From positions 310,001 through 374,000 of the forward strand of contig NZ_MTAV01000002.1 of the NCBI RefSeq assembly GCF_002154695.1: DNA of 64,000 nucleotides, read 5' to 3'. Positions 35,414 to 45,686 of this stretch are shown here, piece after piece. The notes under the pieces are model-generated. The model made no database searches. It was not told where the DNA came from and worked only from the letters and a program-made list of their open reading frames with translations. This DNA comes from Nostoc sp. T09 (GTDB taxonomy: Bacteria > Cyanobacteriota > Cyanobacteriia > Cyanobacteriales > Nostocaceae). The translations under genes and the position numbers were made by a program. Numbering within the stretch: the first letter of the stretch is position 1; the number at the start of each line of letters is the position of its first letter.

Positions 35414-36484
35414 CTAAGATTTCCGATTTTCATAGTTTTGTTTTAACCAGTTTTGGTAAGCACCTGAGCGCACTTGATTTACCCAAGTAGAGTTATTGAG
35501 ATACCATTTAACTGTTTTTAATAACCCACTGTCAAAATTTTCTTGAGGTTGCCAACCTAAATCATGGTTGATTTTACTACAATCAATTGCATATCTTCGA
35601 TCGTGACCAGGACGGTCTTTCACAAAAGTAATTAAAGAAGAGTGATGAAAATCAGGTTTAGGAGCCAAGTCATCTAAAATAGCACAAAGTTTCTCCACAA
35701 CTGTTAAATTAGCTTGTTCATTAAGACCGCCAATATTATAAGTTTCACCAACTTCACCTTGTTGAAGAACAAGATATATAGCCTCGCAGTGGTCTATAAC
35801 ATAAAGCCAATCGCGAACATTTTGCCCATCCCCATATATAGGTAGTGGTTTACTATCTAGAGCATTGAGAATAGTTAAAGGAATTAGTTTTTCGGGAAAC
35901 TGACAAGGCCCGTAGTTGTTTGAGCAATTAGTTGTTAACGTAGGCAATCCATAGGTGTGATAGTAGGCTCTAACAAAATGATCCGATGCTGCTTTCGATG
36001 CTGCGTAAGGGCTATTGGGTGCGTAGGGAGTATCTTCGCGGAAAGCTGGGTCTTGGGGTTTGAGTGAGCCGTATACTTCATCTGTAGACACATGCAAAAA
36101 GCGAAATTGCTGCTGTTTTGGCGATGATAGTTTTTGCCAGTAGAGTCTACTTGCTTCTAGGAGTTGAAATGTTCCGACTACATTAGTTTGGATAAAGTCA
36201 TGGGGGCTAATTATAGAACGGTCAACATGACTTTCCGCAGCGAAATTAATAATTGCATCTGGTTGATACTGCTCTAAAAGGTAGCTGACTAACTCTACAT
36301 TGCCAATGTCGCCTTGAATAAAATGATAGTTTGGGTCGCTTTGGAGTTCTGCTAAGGTTTGAAGGTTACTAGCGTAAGTCAACTTATCTATATTAATTAC
36401 ATTAGCCCATTGTGCCTTTCTAGCTTGGAGAATAAAATTAGCCCCAATAAATCCGGCTCCCCCGGTAACCAAGATTGTTTGCAT
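35414..36484 (-). CDS. rfbB: dTDP-glucose 4,6-dehydratase
   Basis: NAD-dependent extended SDR enzyme that makes dTDP-4-keto-6-deoxyglucose. 356 residues with GGAGFIGANF (8-17), HVSTDEVYG (about 131-139) carrying the catalytic Thr-Asp-Glu, SPYAASKAASDH with the Tyr and Lys pair (about 158-162), and NNYGPCQFPEKLIPL. First gene of the rhamnose set; the C-terminus is normal. A 12-bp hairpin lies between it and the upstream gene. Confidence 0.97.
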   Translation of the reverse strand: MQTILVTGGAGFIGANFILQARKAQWANVINIDKLTYASNLQTLAELQSDPNYHFIQGDIGNVELVSYLLEQYQPDAIINFAAESHVDRSIISPHDFIQTNVVGTFQLLEASRLYWQKLSSPKQQQFRFLHVSTDEVYGSLKPQDPAFREDTPYAPNSPYAASKAASDHFVRAYYHTYGLPTLTTNCSNNYGPCQFPEKLIPLTILNALDSKPLPIYGDGQNVRDWLYVIDHCEAIYLVLQQGEVGETYNIGGLNEQANLTVVEKLCAILDDLAPKPDFHHSSLITFVKDRPGHDRRYAIDCSKINHDLGWQPQENFDSGLLKTVKWYLNNSTWVNQVRSGAYQNWLKQNYENRKS

Positions 36485-36528
36485 ATTGCCTATAATTATT
36501 TGTTTAATACATCTTATATGAGAATTTA

Positions 36529-36568
36529 TACGTAAAGACGCGCTAGTTTGAGCTTACGTCTTTACGTA
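36529..36568. terminator. Perfect 12-bp inverted repeat upstream of rfbB
   Basis: Arms TACGTAAAGACG (36529-36540) and CGTCTTTACGTA (36557-36568), loop 16 bases, between the CSP41-like gene and rfbB. No strong T-run follows on the minus strand, so it may be an operator or a weak terminator. Confidence 0.45.
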
Positions 36569-36588
36569 AGTTGAAATTTTTCTGTTGC

Positions 36589-37527
36589 TCACAAAGCTTG
36601 TAAAATCTCTTCATCCACAGAAAAATCAATCTCAGCTTTGTCTCGCCCAGATGCTAGATAATCATTTTCAAAAGCATCAGTCAGCCCAGATATCAAATCA
36701 TACTCAGGTTGCCAGCCTAATTCGGTTTGAGCCTTATTCACAGATGCAAAGAAATGCTGCCCCCGCATTGGAAAAGCTTTACGCTTACCGAAATCAAATT
36801 TTTTCGGGTCGTAATGGACAATTTTTACAGCATCGGGTGACTTGCCTGCTGCTTGTCCACAAGCACGAGCTAAACCATCAAAAGTGACAAAGCGATCGCC
36901 TGATACATTGTAAATCTGCCCTACTGCCTGCTGATTGCCTAAAACTTGAGTCATAGCTTTCGCTAAGTCTTTTACATGACCTAGCTGCGTAATATACAAG
37001 CCATTTCCAGGAATGGGAATGGGGCGATCGTGGACAATTCTATCAAAAAACCAGCTTTCTAAATCGTTATAGTTACGTGGCCCATAAATGTAAGTGGGAC
37101 GGATTGAGGTAAAAGGTATTCCGATTTGAGCTAGGTAAGCTTCTGTTTCATGCTTACCCCGATGACGGCTTTTTGGATCTACAGGATCGCCTTCTACATG
37201 AGGCATTTGGTCAGATTTAAGATATACTCCAGCAGAACTCATATAGACAAAATGTTGTACGCGGTCTTGAAAAATTTCTGCCAGTGGTTGAGTATCAGTA
37301 AGTTCTCGTCCATTATTGTCAAAAACGACATCAAAATTTTCCTGTGATAACTTTGCTTTTAACTGGGTAGCGTCAGTGCGATCGCCTATAATTTGTCCTA
37401 CTCCCTGTAAGGAAGGTGCAGGTCGATTACCACGATTGAATAGCACCACCTCATGTCCTTGTTCTACTAGCAGTTGAGTTAGGTAAATACCGATGAACCG
37501 AGTGCCGCCTATAATCAAAATTCGCAT
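36589..37527 (-). CDS. NAD-dependent epimerase-like protein, CSP41-related
   Basis: 312-residue atypical SDR protein. GGTRFIGIYLTQLLV (8-22) is the dinucleotide-binding loop (GGTxFxG, typical of this subgroup), and SSAGVYLKSD (about 97-106) and HRGKHETEAYL (about 122-132) match the CSP41 type. Plant CSP41 proteins are chloroplast RNA-binding endonuclease-like proteins of cyanobacterial origin; the cyanobacterial function is unsettled. It lacks the classical YxxxK. Placement beside rhamnose genes could mean nucleotide-sugar chemistry or only neighbourhood. Confidence 0.8.
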   Translation of the reverse strand: MRILIIGGTRFIGIYLTQLLVEQGHEVVLFNRGNRPAPSLQGVGQIIGDRTDATQLKAKLSQENFDVVFDNNGRELTDTQPLAEIFQDRVQHFVYMSSAGVYLKSDQMPHVEGDPVDPKSRHRGKHETEAYLAQIGIPFTSIRPTYIYGPRNYNDLESWFFDRIVHDRPIPIPGNGLYITQLGHVKDLAKAMTQVLGNQQAVGQIYNVSGDRFVTFDGLARACGQAAGKSPDAVKIVHYDPKKFDFGKRKAFPMRGQHFFASVNKAQTELGWQPEYDLISGLTDAFENDYLASGRDKAEIDFSVDEEILQAL

Positions 37528-37581
37528 AAATTACTACTTCCTATGTCAGTTGTTGTCAAGGGATTGGGGACTAGGATCAGG

Positions 37582-37640
37582 GAAAAACTATTACCTAATA
37601 CTTAATACCTAATACTTACTACCCAGTATTTAATCCCATG
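37582..37640. repeat. Direct repeats TACCTAATACT in the gap before a GT4 gene
   Basis: Several near-copies of TACCTAATACTTA and one TACCCAGTATTTA run head to tail here. They resemble the degenerate 7-base families elsewhere in the window. No gene is seen in the 272-base gap. Confidence 0.4.
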
Positions 37641-37799
37641 TTTGAGGTTATCAGGTTGTAGTATCCCTCTGGAACCTGTTTTGGGAGAATTGCGTCTTCA
37701 GTGAAATCTGGGTTGCTTTCCATTCCTTGATCACAAAGAGAAACTTTTCAGTTAACCTGACAATTTGCTTGCTGTATTTTCCACTTATTTACGTTAGCT

Positions 37800-38942
37800 G
37801 TGCCCTTGAAATATGCTCTGATTCATGAATGGCTGACACCTAAAGCCACTGGCGGTTCAGAACTAGTTGTACAAGAGATTCTGAATCATATAAATGCGGA
37901 TTTATACGCCCTGATTGACTTTGAATCCAGCAATCCTAAAAGCTATTTATATCAGCGTCAGATTGGCACAACTTTTCTGCAGAACTTGCCCTATGCTCGC
38001 AATGGTATACAAAAATACTTACCTTTGTTGCCGTTAGCCATTGAACAATTGGATTTACGGCAATACGACGTAATTCTATCTTCATCTCACGCTGTAGCAA
38101 AAGGAGTTATTACTACTCCCGAACAATTACATATTTGTTATTGCCACAGCCCGATGCGCTATGCTTGGGACTTGACTTTTGATTATCTGCAACAAAGTCA
38201 GTTGGGAAATGGTGTAGCTGGATGGGTAACGCGGTATTTATTGCATCGTTTGCGTCAGTGGGATGTATTAACAGCTAATCGCGTTGATTATTTCATTGCC
38301 AACTCAGAGCATACAGCTCGCCGAATTTGGCGTTGCTATCGACGAAAATCAACAGTAATTTATCCGCCAGTTAATGTCGAAGCAATGCCTTTTTTAGCTC
38401 AAAAAGAAGATTTTTATCTGATAGTTTCCCGGTTAGTGAGTTACAAGCAAGTATCCTTAATTGTCAGAGCTTTTAATCAACTGCAAAAACCATTAGTAGT
38501 AATTGGTACAGGTCCACAGATGAAATATCTTCGCAAGATGGCGAATTCTCATATCCAAATACTGGGATGGCAACCTGATGATGTAGTAAAAAAATATATG
38601 GCTAGAGCCAAGGCATTTGTGTATGCGGCTTGTGAAGATTTTGGTATTGCCTTAGTTGAGGCACAAGCTTGTGGTACACCTGTAATTGCCTATGGCGCAG
38701 GGGGAGCGTTAGAAACTGTACAAGATATTCGTTCCTATATTGATACAGGAACAGGCATTTTCTTCAAGGCACAAATAGAGGCTGCTTTAGTAGAAGCGGT
38801 AGAAAAGTTTGAAATGTATCAGAATGCATTTAATCCTGAGTATTTGCGATCGCACGCTAGCCAGTTTTCTCGTCAGGTTTTTAGCGATCGCTATCTAAAT
38901 TTTTTAGATAAGTGCAGCAAAAAAAGGCCATCCTTGGAATAA
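37800..38942 (+). CDS. Glycosyltransferase, GT4 family
   Basis: 380-residue GT-B enzyme from GTG 37800. HEWLTPKATGGSELVVQEI (9-27) has the acceptor-side Gly loop, ICYCHSPMRYAWDL (about 112-125), YLIVSRLVSYKQVSLIVRAF (about 208-227) and CEDFGIALVEAQACGTPVIAYG (about 279-300) the donor Glu motif. This arrangement is that of mannosyl- or glucosyltransferases in capsule loci. It is followed by an initiating sugar transferase and then the GDP-fucose genes, so it opens a second plus-strand polysaccharide block. Confidence 0.9.
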   Translation: MPLKYALIHEWLTPKATGGSELVVQEILNHINADLYALIDFESSNPKSYLYQRQIGTTFLQNLPYARNGIQKYLPLLPLAIEQLDLRQYDVILSSSHAVAKGVITTPEQLHICYCHSPMRYAWDLTFDYLQQSQLGNGVAGWVTRYLLHRLRQWDVLTANRVDYFIANSEHTARRIWRCYRRKSTVIYPPVNVEAMPFLAQKEDFYLIVSRLVSYKQVSLIVRAFNQLQKPLVVIGTGPQMKYLRKMANSHIQILGWQPDDVVKKYMARAKAFVYAACEDFGIALVEAQACGTPVIAYGAGGALETVQDIRSYIDTGTGIFFKAQIEAALVEAVEKFEMYQNAFNPEYLRSHASQFSRQVFSDRYLNFLDKCSKKRPSLE

Positions 38943-39053
38943 TGGTCAGAATTTTTGTAATTGTTTTGTAGCTTTTGGAAATTTAAACCCAGAAGCACCT
39001 CCTTTTAGCTTTAAGATTGGGACTATGTGTGGTGTGGATTGTTAAGGAGTATG

Positions 39054-39812
39054 ATGACTGCCCAGAGCTCACTCCTCTCCGGCAAGCGAGGACTACGGCA
39101 AGATGCTAGCGCGTCTGCGCGTACTTTGTTAAAACGCGGTCAACAAAAAAAGACTCCTCGGGTAAAACCCAAAGGATTGTCTTTTCAAGGTTTAAACGGA
39201 GAGTTTGCCAAGCGACTGTTTGACATTGTGTTTTCGCTGTTTGTTTTGATTGTATTTTTCCCTGTTTACTTAATCTTGGCCTTGCTGATTGCTTTCAGTT
39301 CAGAAGGCCCGATTTTTTATGTCCAAGAAAGGGTAGGTAAAAACTACAAGCCCTTTAATTGTATTAAATTTCGCACAATGGTGAGCAATGCTGATGAAAT
39401 TCTTGTACAAATGATGGAAACATCCCCCCAGATGCGGCAAGAATTTGAAAGCAGCTTTAAACTCAAACAAGACCCTAGAATCACTAAAATTGGGCAATTT
39501 TTGCGAATTACTAGCTTAGACGAATTTCCCCAGTTCTGGAATGTTTTAAAAGGAGATATGAGTGTTGTTGGTCCCCGACCCTTAGTAGAGGAAGAACTTC
39601 CAAAATATGGTTATCATATCGATCGGATTTTAACTATCCGGCCGGGTATCACAGGATTGTGGCAAGTTTCTGGGCGTAATGATATTCCCTATCCTCGAAG
39701 AGTCCAAATAGACCTGCATTATGTCAAATTTAGAACTTTTTGGCTTGATTTATGGATTATCTTGAAAACCATTGATGTCGTCATTATGCCCAAAAATAAC
39801 GGAGCCTACTGA
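39054..39812 (+). CDS. Short sugar-1-phosphate transferase (PF02397 type)
   Basis: Second initiating phosphoglycosyltransferase of the locus, consisting of the catalytic domain only. KRLFDIV and a hydrophobic hairpin (about 54-85), ERVGKNYKPFNCIKFRTM, LDEFPQFWNVLKGDMSVVGPRP and RPGITGLWQVSGR are all present. The start is ambiguous: ATG 39051 or 39054 follow AAGGAG, with 39054 better spaced; the frame is open to 39027. The first 35 residues are Ser/Arg/Ala-rich, have no family counterpart and coincide with a GC-rich repeat-like stretch (about 39075-39130). Confidence 0.88.
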   Translation: MTAQSSLLSGKRGLRQDASASARTLLKRGQQKKTPRVKPKGLSFQGLNGEFAKRLFDIVFSLFVLIVFFPVYLILALLIAFSSEGPIFYVQERVGKNYKPFNCIKFRTMVSNADEILVQMMETSPQMRQEFESSFKLKQDPRITKIGQFLRITSLDEFPQFWNVLKGDMSVVGPRPLVEEELPKYGYHIDRILTIRPGITGLWQVSGRNDIPYPRRVQIDLHYVKFRTFWLDLWIILKTIDVVIMPKNNGAY

Positions 39813-40425
39813 AAAAATACTTAAAGAGTAGATTCTATGGGGCAGTTAATGCCCCCAAATAAAAATCACTTAGCTATCTGTAACCAAAAATCAAAACAAA
39901 TTATCCTAAATATTTTTCTTTAAAAGTAGAATAATCTTGAAAAAAATTTATCCACACTTAATATAATTCTGCGTTAGATAAAGTTTTTGTAAATATATAT
40001 AAATTTTAAATAAAACCGACATTCCGCAGGTAGGCGATCGCTTTAATGAATTTTCACTCGTTTTAGCCTACAGAGGTTGAGCGCGCGTCAAATAATTGAG
40101 AATAGTGTCAACAATGTCTGAAAACAAAACTCAAAACTAAACGACGATATCCCTTGCCCAATAAAGACTTTAGGTTTTAAACTACCAAAAATATTTGGAA
40201 AGAAAACAAAACCAGCGGAATGTAGGATAAAAAACGCATAATTTTAATTCTAACCAAGTCAAAACTTATTAAGTATATTTATAAAAGTATATTTTTTGAC
40301 TTTAAATTTGCCGTAACAGCGAAGATTGGTAGGTTTCCCATTAGGCAATTTAGCGATTAACTGCTAGCTTGTATCAGTTAGGCTGTAACTTTTTTTTACC
40401 GAAGATAACAAAGGAATCACTAAGC
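39813..40425. other. Intergenic region before gmd
   Basis: 613 AT-rich bases with no supported gene. It contains a HIP1 site near 40036 and a distant inverted pair CATTCCGC (about 40020) and GCGGAATG (about 40214). The gmd promoter should lie here; no clear -35/-10 pair was identified. Confidence 0.5.
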
Positions 40426-41505
40426 ATGACGCAACAGAAACGAGCATTGATTACCGGTATTACTGGTCAAGATGGTTCATATCTGAGTGAGTTTTTGCTA
40501 GAGCAAGGTTACGAGGTTCATGGTATCATCCGCCGGACTTCTACCTTTAACACAGACCGTATCGATCACATGTATGAAGATCCTCACAAAGAGGGTGTGA
40601 GGTTATTTCTTCACTATGGCGATCTGACGGATGGTACGACGCTACGCCGGATTTTAGAAGAAGTACAGCCACAAGAAATCTACAATCTAGGTGCTCAATC
40701 CCATGTAAGAGTGAGCTTTGATTCACCAGAATACACAGTGGATGCTGTAGGAATGGGAACACTACGTTTGTTAGAAGCAATTCGGGATTACCAGCAACGC
40801 ACTGGAATTCAGGTGCGGTTCTACCAAGCTGGTTCTTCTGAGATGTATGGTTTAGTTCAAGCAGTACCTCAAACTGAGACAACGCCCTTTTATCCCCGTA
40901 GCCCTTATGCTTGTGCTAAAGTTTATGCCCATTGGCAGACGGTAAATTACCGTGAATCTTATTCTTTGTTTGCCTGTAATGGCATACTTTTTAACCACGA
41001 ATCGCCTCGACGCGGTGAAACTTTTGTAACGCGTAAAATTACTAGGGCAGTTGCTCAAATTGTTGCTGGTAAACAGAAAAAGCTTTATATGGGCAATCTT
41101 GATGCCAAGCGAGATTGGGGTTATGCCAAAGATTATGTCAGAGCCATGTGGCTGATGTTACAGCAAGAGCAACCAGATGATTACGTGATTGCGACTGGTG
41201 AAACCCATTCAGTCAAGGAGTTTCTGGAGTTAGCATTTAGTTATGTGAATCTCCGTTGGCAAGATTATGTAGAGTTTGATGAGCGCTATCTTCGTCCTGC
41301 TGAAGTAGAGTTATTAATTGGTGATGCTACTAAGGCACGCCAAAAGTTAGGTTGGACACCATCGGTAACCTTTGAGGGACTAGTAGCGCTGATGGTGGAA
41401 GCAGACCTACAAGCACTCGGCGTTACTGCTGCGAATGGAAGTGGTTCATCAGTACTGAATGATATTGCGACTGTTCGGCAACAACTAGGCGCTCTCCACT
41501 TTTGA
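40426..41505 (+). CDS. gmd: GDP-mannose 4,6-dehydratase
   Basis: Makes GDP-4-keto-6-deoxymannose, the first step to GDP-L-fucose. 359 residues from ATG 40426, chosen because the protein opens [20 protein letters not shown] as in the family. GITGQDG (12-18), [20 protein letters not shown] with the Tyr and Lys pair, and [11 protein letters not shown] are present. fcl follows closely, giving a complete two-gene GDP-fucose pathway. Confidence 0.96.
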   Translation: MTQQKRALITGITGQDGSYLSEFLLEQGYEVHGIIRRTSTFNTDRIDHMYEDPHKEGVRLFLHYGDLTDGTTLRRILEEVQPQEIYNLGAQSHVRVSFDSPEYTVDAVGMGTLRLLEAIRDYQQRTGIQVRFYQAGSSEMYGLVQAVPQTETTPFYPRSPYACAKVYAHWQTVNYRESYSLFACNGILFNHESPRRGETFVTRKITRAVAQIVAGKQKKLYMGNLDAKRDWGYAKDYVRAMWLMLQQEQPDDYVIATGETHSVKEFLELAFSYVNLRWQDYVEFDERYLRPAEVELLIGDATKARQKLGWTPSVTFEGLVALMVEADLQALGVTAANGSGSSVLNDIATVRQQLGALHF

Positions 41506-41528
41506 TTCACACTGCTGAGGATAAAAAT

Positions 41529-42473
41529 ATGACTGCCTTAGAACTAAAAAATAAACGGATTCTCGTTACTGGTGGATCGGGTTTCCTAGGTCGTCAGGTG
41601 ATCGATCAGCTGTGTCAGGCAGGGGCTGATATTGCGAAAATTACAGTACCGCGATCGCGTGACTGCGATCTACGCGTTTGGGAAAATAACCAACGCGTAG
41701 TTGACCAGCAAGATATCATCATCCACTTAGCAGCTCACGTCGGTGGTATCGGCCTCAATCGCGAAAAACCAGCAGAGTTGTTCTACGACAACTTGATCAT
41801 GGGAACTCAGCTAATTCATGCTGCCTATCAAGCTGGAGTAGAAAAATTCGTCTGTGTTGGCACTATCTGCGCTTATCCCAAATTTACCCCTGTGCCTTTC
41901 AAAGAGGATGACCTTTGGAATGGTTATCCAGAAGAAACCAATGCTCCCTACGGAGTTGCCAAAAAAGCACTTTTAGTCCAGCTGCAAGCTTACCGTCAGC
42001 AGTATAACTTTAACGGTATTTACCTCCTACCCGTCAATTTATACGGACCGGAAGACAATTTTGATACCAGAAGCTCCCATGTCATTCCGGCGTTAATTCG
42101 CAAAGTTCACGAAGCCCAAATTAAAAAACAAAAGCAACTTCCTGTTTGGGGTGATGGCAGTCCTACCCGTGAGTTCCTTTATTCTCAGGATGCGGCCAGG
42201 GGAATTGTCATGGGAACTCAATTTTACAACGATTCCGAACCAGTAAATCTGGGAACAGGTTATGAAATCTCGATTCGGGATTTAATCACTCTGATTTGCG
42301 AACTCATGGAGTTTGACGGTGAAATTGTCTGGGAAACAGATCAGCCTAATGGTCAACCTCGCCGTTGTTTGGATACTGAACGGGCAAAGCAAGCTTTTAA
42401 TTTCACTGCCCAAGTCAGCTTTCAGCAGGGGTTAAAAAATACTATTGATTGGTATCGGCAAAACGCGGCATAA
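41529..42473 (+). CDS. fcl: GDP-L-fucose synthase
   Basis: Bifunctional 3,5-epimerase/4-reductase that finishes GDP-L-fucose. 314 residues from ATG 41529 (GAGG 8 bases upstream); the frame opens earlier at 41502, overlapping gmd. [11 protein letters not shown] (about 16-26), a [11 protein letters not shown] active-site strand, [13 protein letters not shown] with the Tyr and Lys pair, and [10 protein letters not shown] are clear. A strong terminator hairpin follows, closing the polysaccharide locus. Confidence 0.95.
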   Translation: MTALELKNKRILVTGGSGFLGRQVIDQLCQAGADIAKITVPRSRDCDLRVWENNQRVVDQQDIIIHLAAHVGGIGLNREKPAELFYDNLIMGTQLIHAAYQAGVEKFVCVGTICAYPKFTPVPFKEDDLWNGYPEETNAPYGVAKKALLVQLQAYRQQYNFNGIYLLPVNLYGPEDNFDTRSSHVIPALIRKVHEAQIKKQKQLPVWGDGSPTREFLYSQDAARGIVMGTQFYNDSEPVNLGTGYEISIRDLITLICELMEFDGEIVWETDQPNGQPRRCLDTERAKQAFNFTAQVSFQQGLKNTIDWYRQNAA

Positions 42474-42479
42474 ATATTT

Positions 42480-42515
42480 AAGTAGGGCAAATGCCCTACT
42501 TATTTGTGTTTTGGT
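42480..42515 (+). terminator. Intrinsic terminator after fcl
   Basis: Arms AAGTAGGGCA and TGCCCTACTT (42480-42501, perfect), followed by ATTTGTGTTTTGG. It starts 7 bases past the fcl stop codon. Confidence 0.7.
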
Positions 42516-42606
42516 TTTAACTTCTTAAGCAGAACTCTTAATTTCCCTGTAAAGACTCCAGCCCCATTTTAAGGCAGTCGCCTATAAGACAGCTTTCAAG
42601 GGAAGG

Positions 42607-44193
42607 TTAATGAGCAACAGCACCACCAGTAGCTTTTACTTTTTTAATAAAAACAATAGCAAGACCGCTTAATAATAAAGCAATCCCGATAAAATAAAAG
42701 CAGTCATTGAAAGCCATGACAAAAGCTTCTCTACGAACAATATTAGATATGGATGCGATCGCCTGATTTTGCGCTGTACTCAAATCTGCTCCTCGACTGA
42801 TGAAATATTGAGTCATCTGATCGATTCGCTGTTGAGTTTCGGGATTATATAAAGATACGCTATCACCTAATCTATTAGAGTGAAATTGCTCTCTGTTAGT
42901 TAATAAAGTTGCTAAGGCTGCAATACCTAAAGAACCGCCCATATTACGCATCATATTAAATAAACCACTTGCCGAACCTGCTTCTTTGGGATTCAATCCA
43001 GCTGTAGCGATACTACTTAGTGGAACCATAATTAATGGTTGTCCCATTGCGCGGACAAGTTGCGACCATCTTAATTGATCTAATCCTGTTTGAGAAGTCA
43101 TCCCAGCGTTCATAAACGCACTTACAGCAAACAGGGACGCCCCTACTCCCACCATTAACCGTACATCAATACGTTGCATCAATTTAGGTATAAAGGGAAT
43201 GATAAATAATTGGGGAATACCTGCCCAAATTAATACTTCACCAATTTGTAGCGCATTATATTGTTGAATTTGGGCAAGATATAAGGGCAAAACATAAATT
43301 GAACCATATAATCCCACCCCTAGGGAGACGTTAACAATACTGGCTAAACCAAAATTACGCCGTAGCACCAATCTTAAATTAATAAATGGTTGCTTGCGAG
43401 TCAATTCTATAAATAAAAATAATGCTATAAAAATTGCCGCTATCACACTTAAGCGGACAATCAAAGCCGAACCAAACCAATCTTTGCGGCTACCTTCTTC
43501 TAATACAACTTGTAGGGAACCTAAGCCAATAGCCATTGAAATAATTCCCCACCAATCGCCTTGTTTAAGCAATTGTAATTGGAGTTGATCTTGTTTAATG
43601 CCATACCATACTCCGGCAAGCATTAACACCCCAGGAAATACATTTATATAAAAGTTATATTGCCAACTAAAATTTTCTGTTAACCAACCTCCTAATGTGG
43701 GGCCAATTGAGGGAGCAAACACTGCTGTAATAGCAAATGCGGCTAGTCCTACTGATTGCTTGGATGGCGGTAAAGTCGTCAGTACAACTGTCATCGCCGA
43801 AGGAATTAAAATCCCACCGCTGAAGCCTTGTAAAGCCCGGAAGACTATCATAGAATTGAGATTCCATGACCAAGCACAGCATATAGAAAAGAAGATAAAT
43901 AGTATGGTATTTACTATTAGATAGCGTCGCAGTGAAAACACCCGCGATAACCATCCGGTAAGTGGAATAACTACAATTTCTGCTACTAGATAAGCAGTAG
44001 AAATCCAAGACCCCTCTTCTAAAGTTGCGCCTAAACTTGCTTGAATTTCTTGCAATGAAGCATTAGTAATTTGAATATCTAAAACCGCCATGAATGCGCC
44101 AAGCATACTGGCTAATACACCAATCCAAGTTCTTAAAGGTATATTTTCTGGTGGTAGGGCAGTATTCTGCTGGATAGCACCTGTGTTAGCCAT
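42607..44193 (-). CDS. MFS efflux transporter, DHA2 (EmrB/QacA) family
   Basis: 528-residue drug:proton antiporter with about 14 membrane helices. The first helix carries the DHA2 motif LDIQITNASLQEIQ (about 40-53) and the antiporter motif GPTLGGWLTE (about 168-177) is present. It works with a HlyD/EmrA-type adaptor, and one is encoded two genes upstream on the same strand. GGAG lies 8 bases before ATG 44193. A terminator separates it from the upstream MFS gene, so it may have its own promoter. Confidence 0.92.
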   Translation of the reverse strand: MANTGAIQQNTALPPENIPLRTWIGVLASMLGAFMAVLDIQITNASLQEIQASLGATLEEGSWISTAYLVAEIVVIPLTGWLSRVFSLRRYLIVNTILFIFFSICCAWSWNLNSMIVFRALQGFSGGILIPSAMTVVLTTLPPSKQSVGLAAFAITAVFAPSIGPTLGGWLTENFSWQYNFYINVFPGVLMLAGVWYGIKQDQLQLQLLKQGDWWGIISMAIGLGSLQVVLEEGSRKDWFGSALIVRLSVIAAIFIALFLFIELTRKQPFINLRLVLRRNFGLASIVNVSLGVGLYGSIYVLPLYLAQIQQYNALQIGEVLIWAGIPQLFIIPFIPKLMQRIDVRLMVGVGASLFAVSAFMNAGMTSQTGLDQLRWSQLVRAMGQPLIMVPLSSIATAGLNPKEAGSASGLFNMMRNMGGSLGIAALATLLTNREQFHSNRLGDSVSLYNPETQQRIDQMTQYFISRGADLSTAQNQAIASISNIVRREAFVMAFNDCFYFIGIALLLSGLAIVFIKKVKATGGAVAH

Positions 44194-44315
44194 AAAAATT
44201 GCTCCAGTTTCAGATTTGAGGCGCGCAAAGGGGAATATCTATCTATTTTTCAACTTTAAAGCAAAATGTCCGTGACGCAAAACAGATAAAAGAAATAGTT
44301 CTTATCGGTAATTGA

Positions 44316-44362
44316 GGATTAAAAAGCTCAGATTACCGACTTCTTAAGGAAGTCGGTAATCT
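44316..44362 (-). terminator. Intrinsic terminator after the EntS-like MFS gene
   Basis: A 14-bp perfect stem, AGATTACCGACTTC (44330-44343) with GAAGTCGGTAATCT (44349-44362), loop of 5. On the minus strand it is followed by GAGCTTTTTAATC. It lies 65 bases past the stop codon at 44427. Confidence 0.7.
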
Positions 44363-44426
44363 TGTTTATTACGAATGCTTTAGGAGTTCTATATCCGTGC
44401 ATAGCAGCCTATCTATCTTGAAGATT

Positions 44427-45686
44427 CTAGACTTTTATAATGCCCTTTTGCTCATAGAGTGGCATAACTAGTCGTCTCAATCCAGGTAGTTGTCTGCCAA
44501 AAATAATAGAACCGATAATACAAGCGATGCCATCAATAATTAATGTATTAGGAGCGCCAATACGACTAGCTAAGAATCCTCCTAATAAATTGCCTACAGG
44601 TATCATTCCTAAAAATGACATCGTATACAGGCTCATCAATCTACCACGTTTGTCTTCTTCTACAATTGTTTGTAAAAATGTATTACTGGCGGCAATTTGG
44701 AGAATTGTGCCCAAGCCAACAAACAACATTGTAAATAAAGAAAGTGGTAAAAATCGAGATAGCGAAAAACCAATTAAACCTACTCCTAAAATTGCTGGAG
44801 CTATAGCAATTAATTTACCAATTCCTAATATTGTTCGTCTTGTAGCTAGATAAATGCCACCCGCTAAGGCTCCTACTCCGGAGGCAGCCATCAAAAAGCC
44901 TAATGCTTCTGCTCCTCCTTTAAGAATTTCTTCGGCAAAAATGGGTACAAGAATAGTATTTTGTAATCCCATTAAACTAACTAAAGTTGATAGCAACAAG
45001 ATAGCTCGGATTGGTGGAAAGCTAAAAGCATACACAAATCCTTCTTTAACTTGTTGGAGAGGATTACCAGCAATCACTGCAACTTTCCAAGGTTTAATTG
45101 TCATCGCCAATAAAGCGGCAATTACTGCAATGTAACTCAAACCATCAATTAAAAAACAGTAAGCAGCGCCAATTCTAGCAATGATTAAACCACCAACTGC
45201 CGGACCAATTAATCGCGCACCATTAATCATTGTTGAGTTGATAGCGATCGCATTGGCTAAATCTTCTCGTCGTTCTACTAGTTCTGGCACAAATGCTTGC
45301 CTAGCTGGTGCATCCAAGGCGTTAATAAATCCTTGAAACAAGCTTAAAGCGATGATATGCCATACCTGAATTACACCTGTTAGCGCAAGTACCGCCAATG
45401 CTAACGACTGAATCATCGCCATGATTTGTGTAGCAATTAAGGTACGATACCGAGAAAAGCGGTCTACAAAAACGCCCCCAAAAGGAGCAAGAAAGAAACT
45501 AGGAATTTGGCTAGTAAATCCCACAACTCCCAACATTAATGCAGAGTTAGTTAAACTATAAACTAGCCAGACTGTAGCAAGTTGTGTCATCCAAGTCCCA
45601 ATCAGGGAAATACCTTGTCCGGCAAAAAACAAACGGTAGTTTTTTGATGTTAATGCAGGTAGTTGCGGCAGCTTTATCTTAGCCAT
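44427..45686 (-). CDS. MFS transporter, EntS/enterobactin-exporter-like
   Basis: 419-residue transporter with about 12 membrane helices. The opening LTSKNYRLFFAGQGISLIGTWMTQLATVWLVY (13-44) and GVFVDRFSRYR loop (about 75-85, the MFS motif A region) match the EntS-like DHA3 group, which exports siderophores or drugs. Heptamer repeats directly abut its start codon. It lies between the HlyD adaptor and the DHA2 pump, so the cluster has two different MFS pumps. Confidence 0.9.
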   Translation of the reverse strand: MAKIKLPQLPALTSKNYRLFFAGQGISLIGTWMTQLATVWLVYSLTNSALMLGVVGFTSQIPSFFLAPFGGVFVDRFSRYRTLIATQIMAMIQSLALAVLALTGVIQVWHIIALSLFQGFINALDAPARQAFVPELVERREDLANAIAINSTMINGARLIGPAVGGLIIARIGAAYCFLIDGLSYIAVIAALLAMTIKPWKVAVIAGNPLQQVKEGFVYAFSFPPIRAILLLSTLVSLMGLQNTILVPIFAEEILKGGAEALGFLMAASGVGALAGGIYLATRRTILGIGKLIAIAPAILGVGLIGFSLSRFLPLSLFTMLFVGLGTILQIAASNTFLQTIVEEDKRGRLMSLYTMSFLGMIPVGNLLGGFLASRIGAPNTLIIDGIACIIGSIIFGRQLPGLRRLVMPLYEQKGIIKV

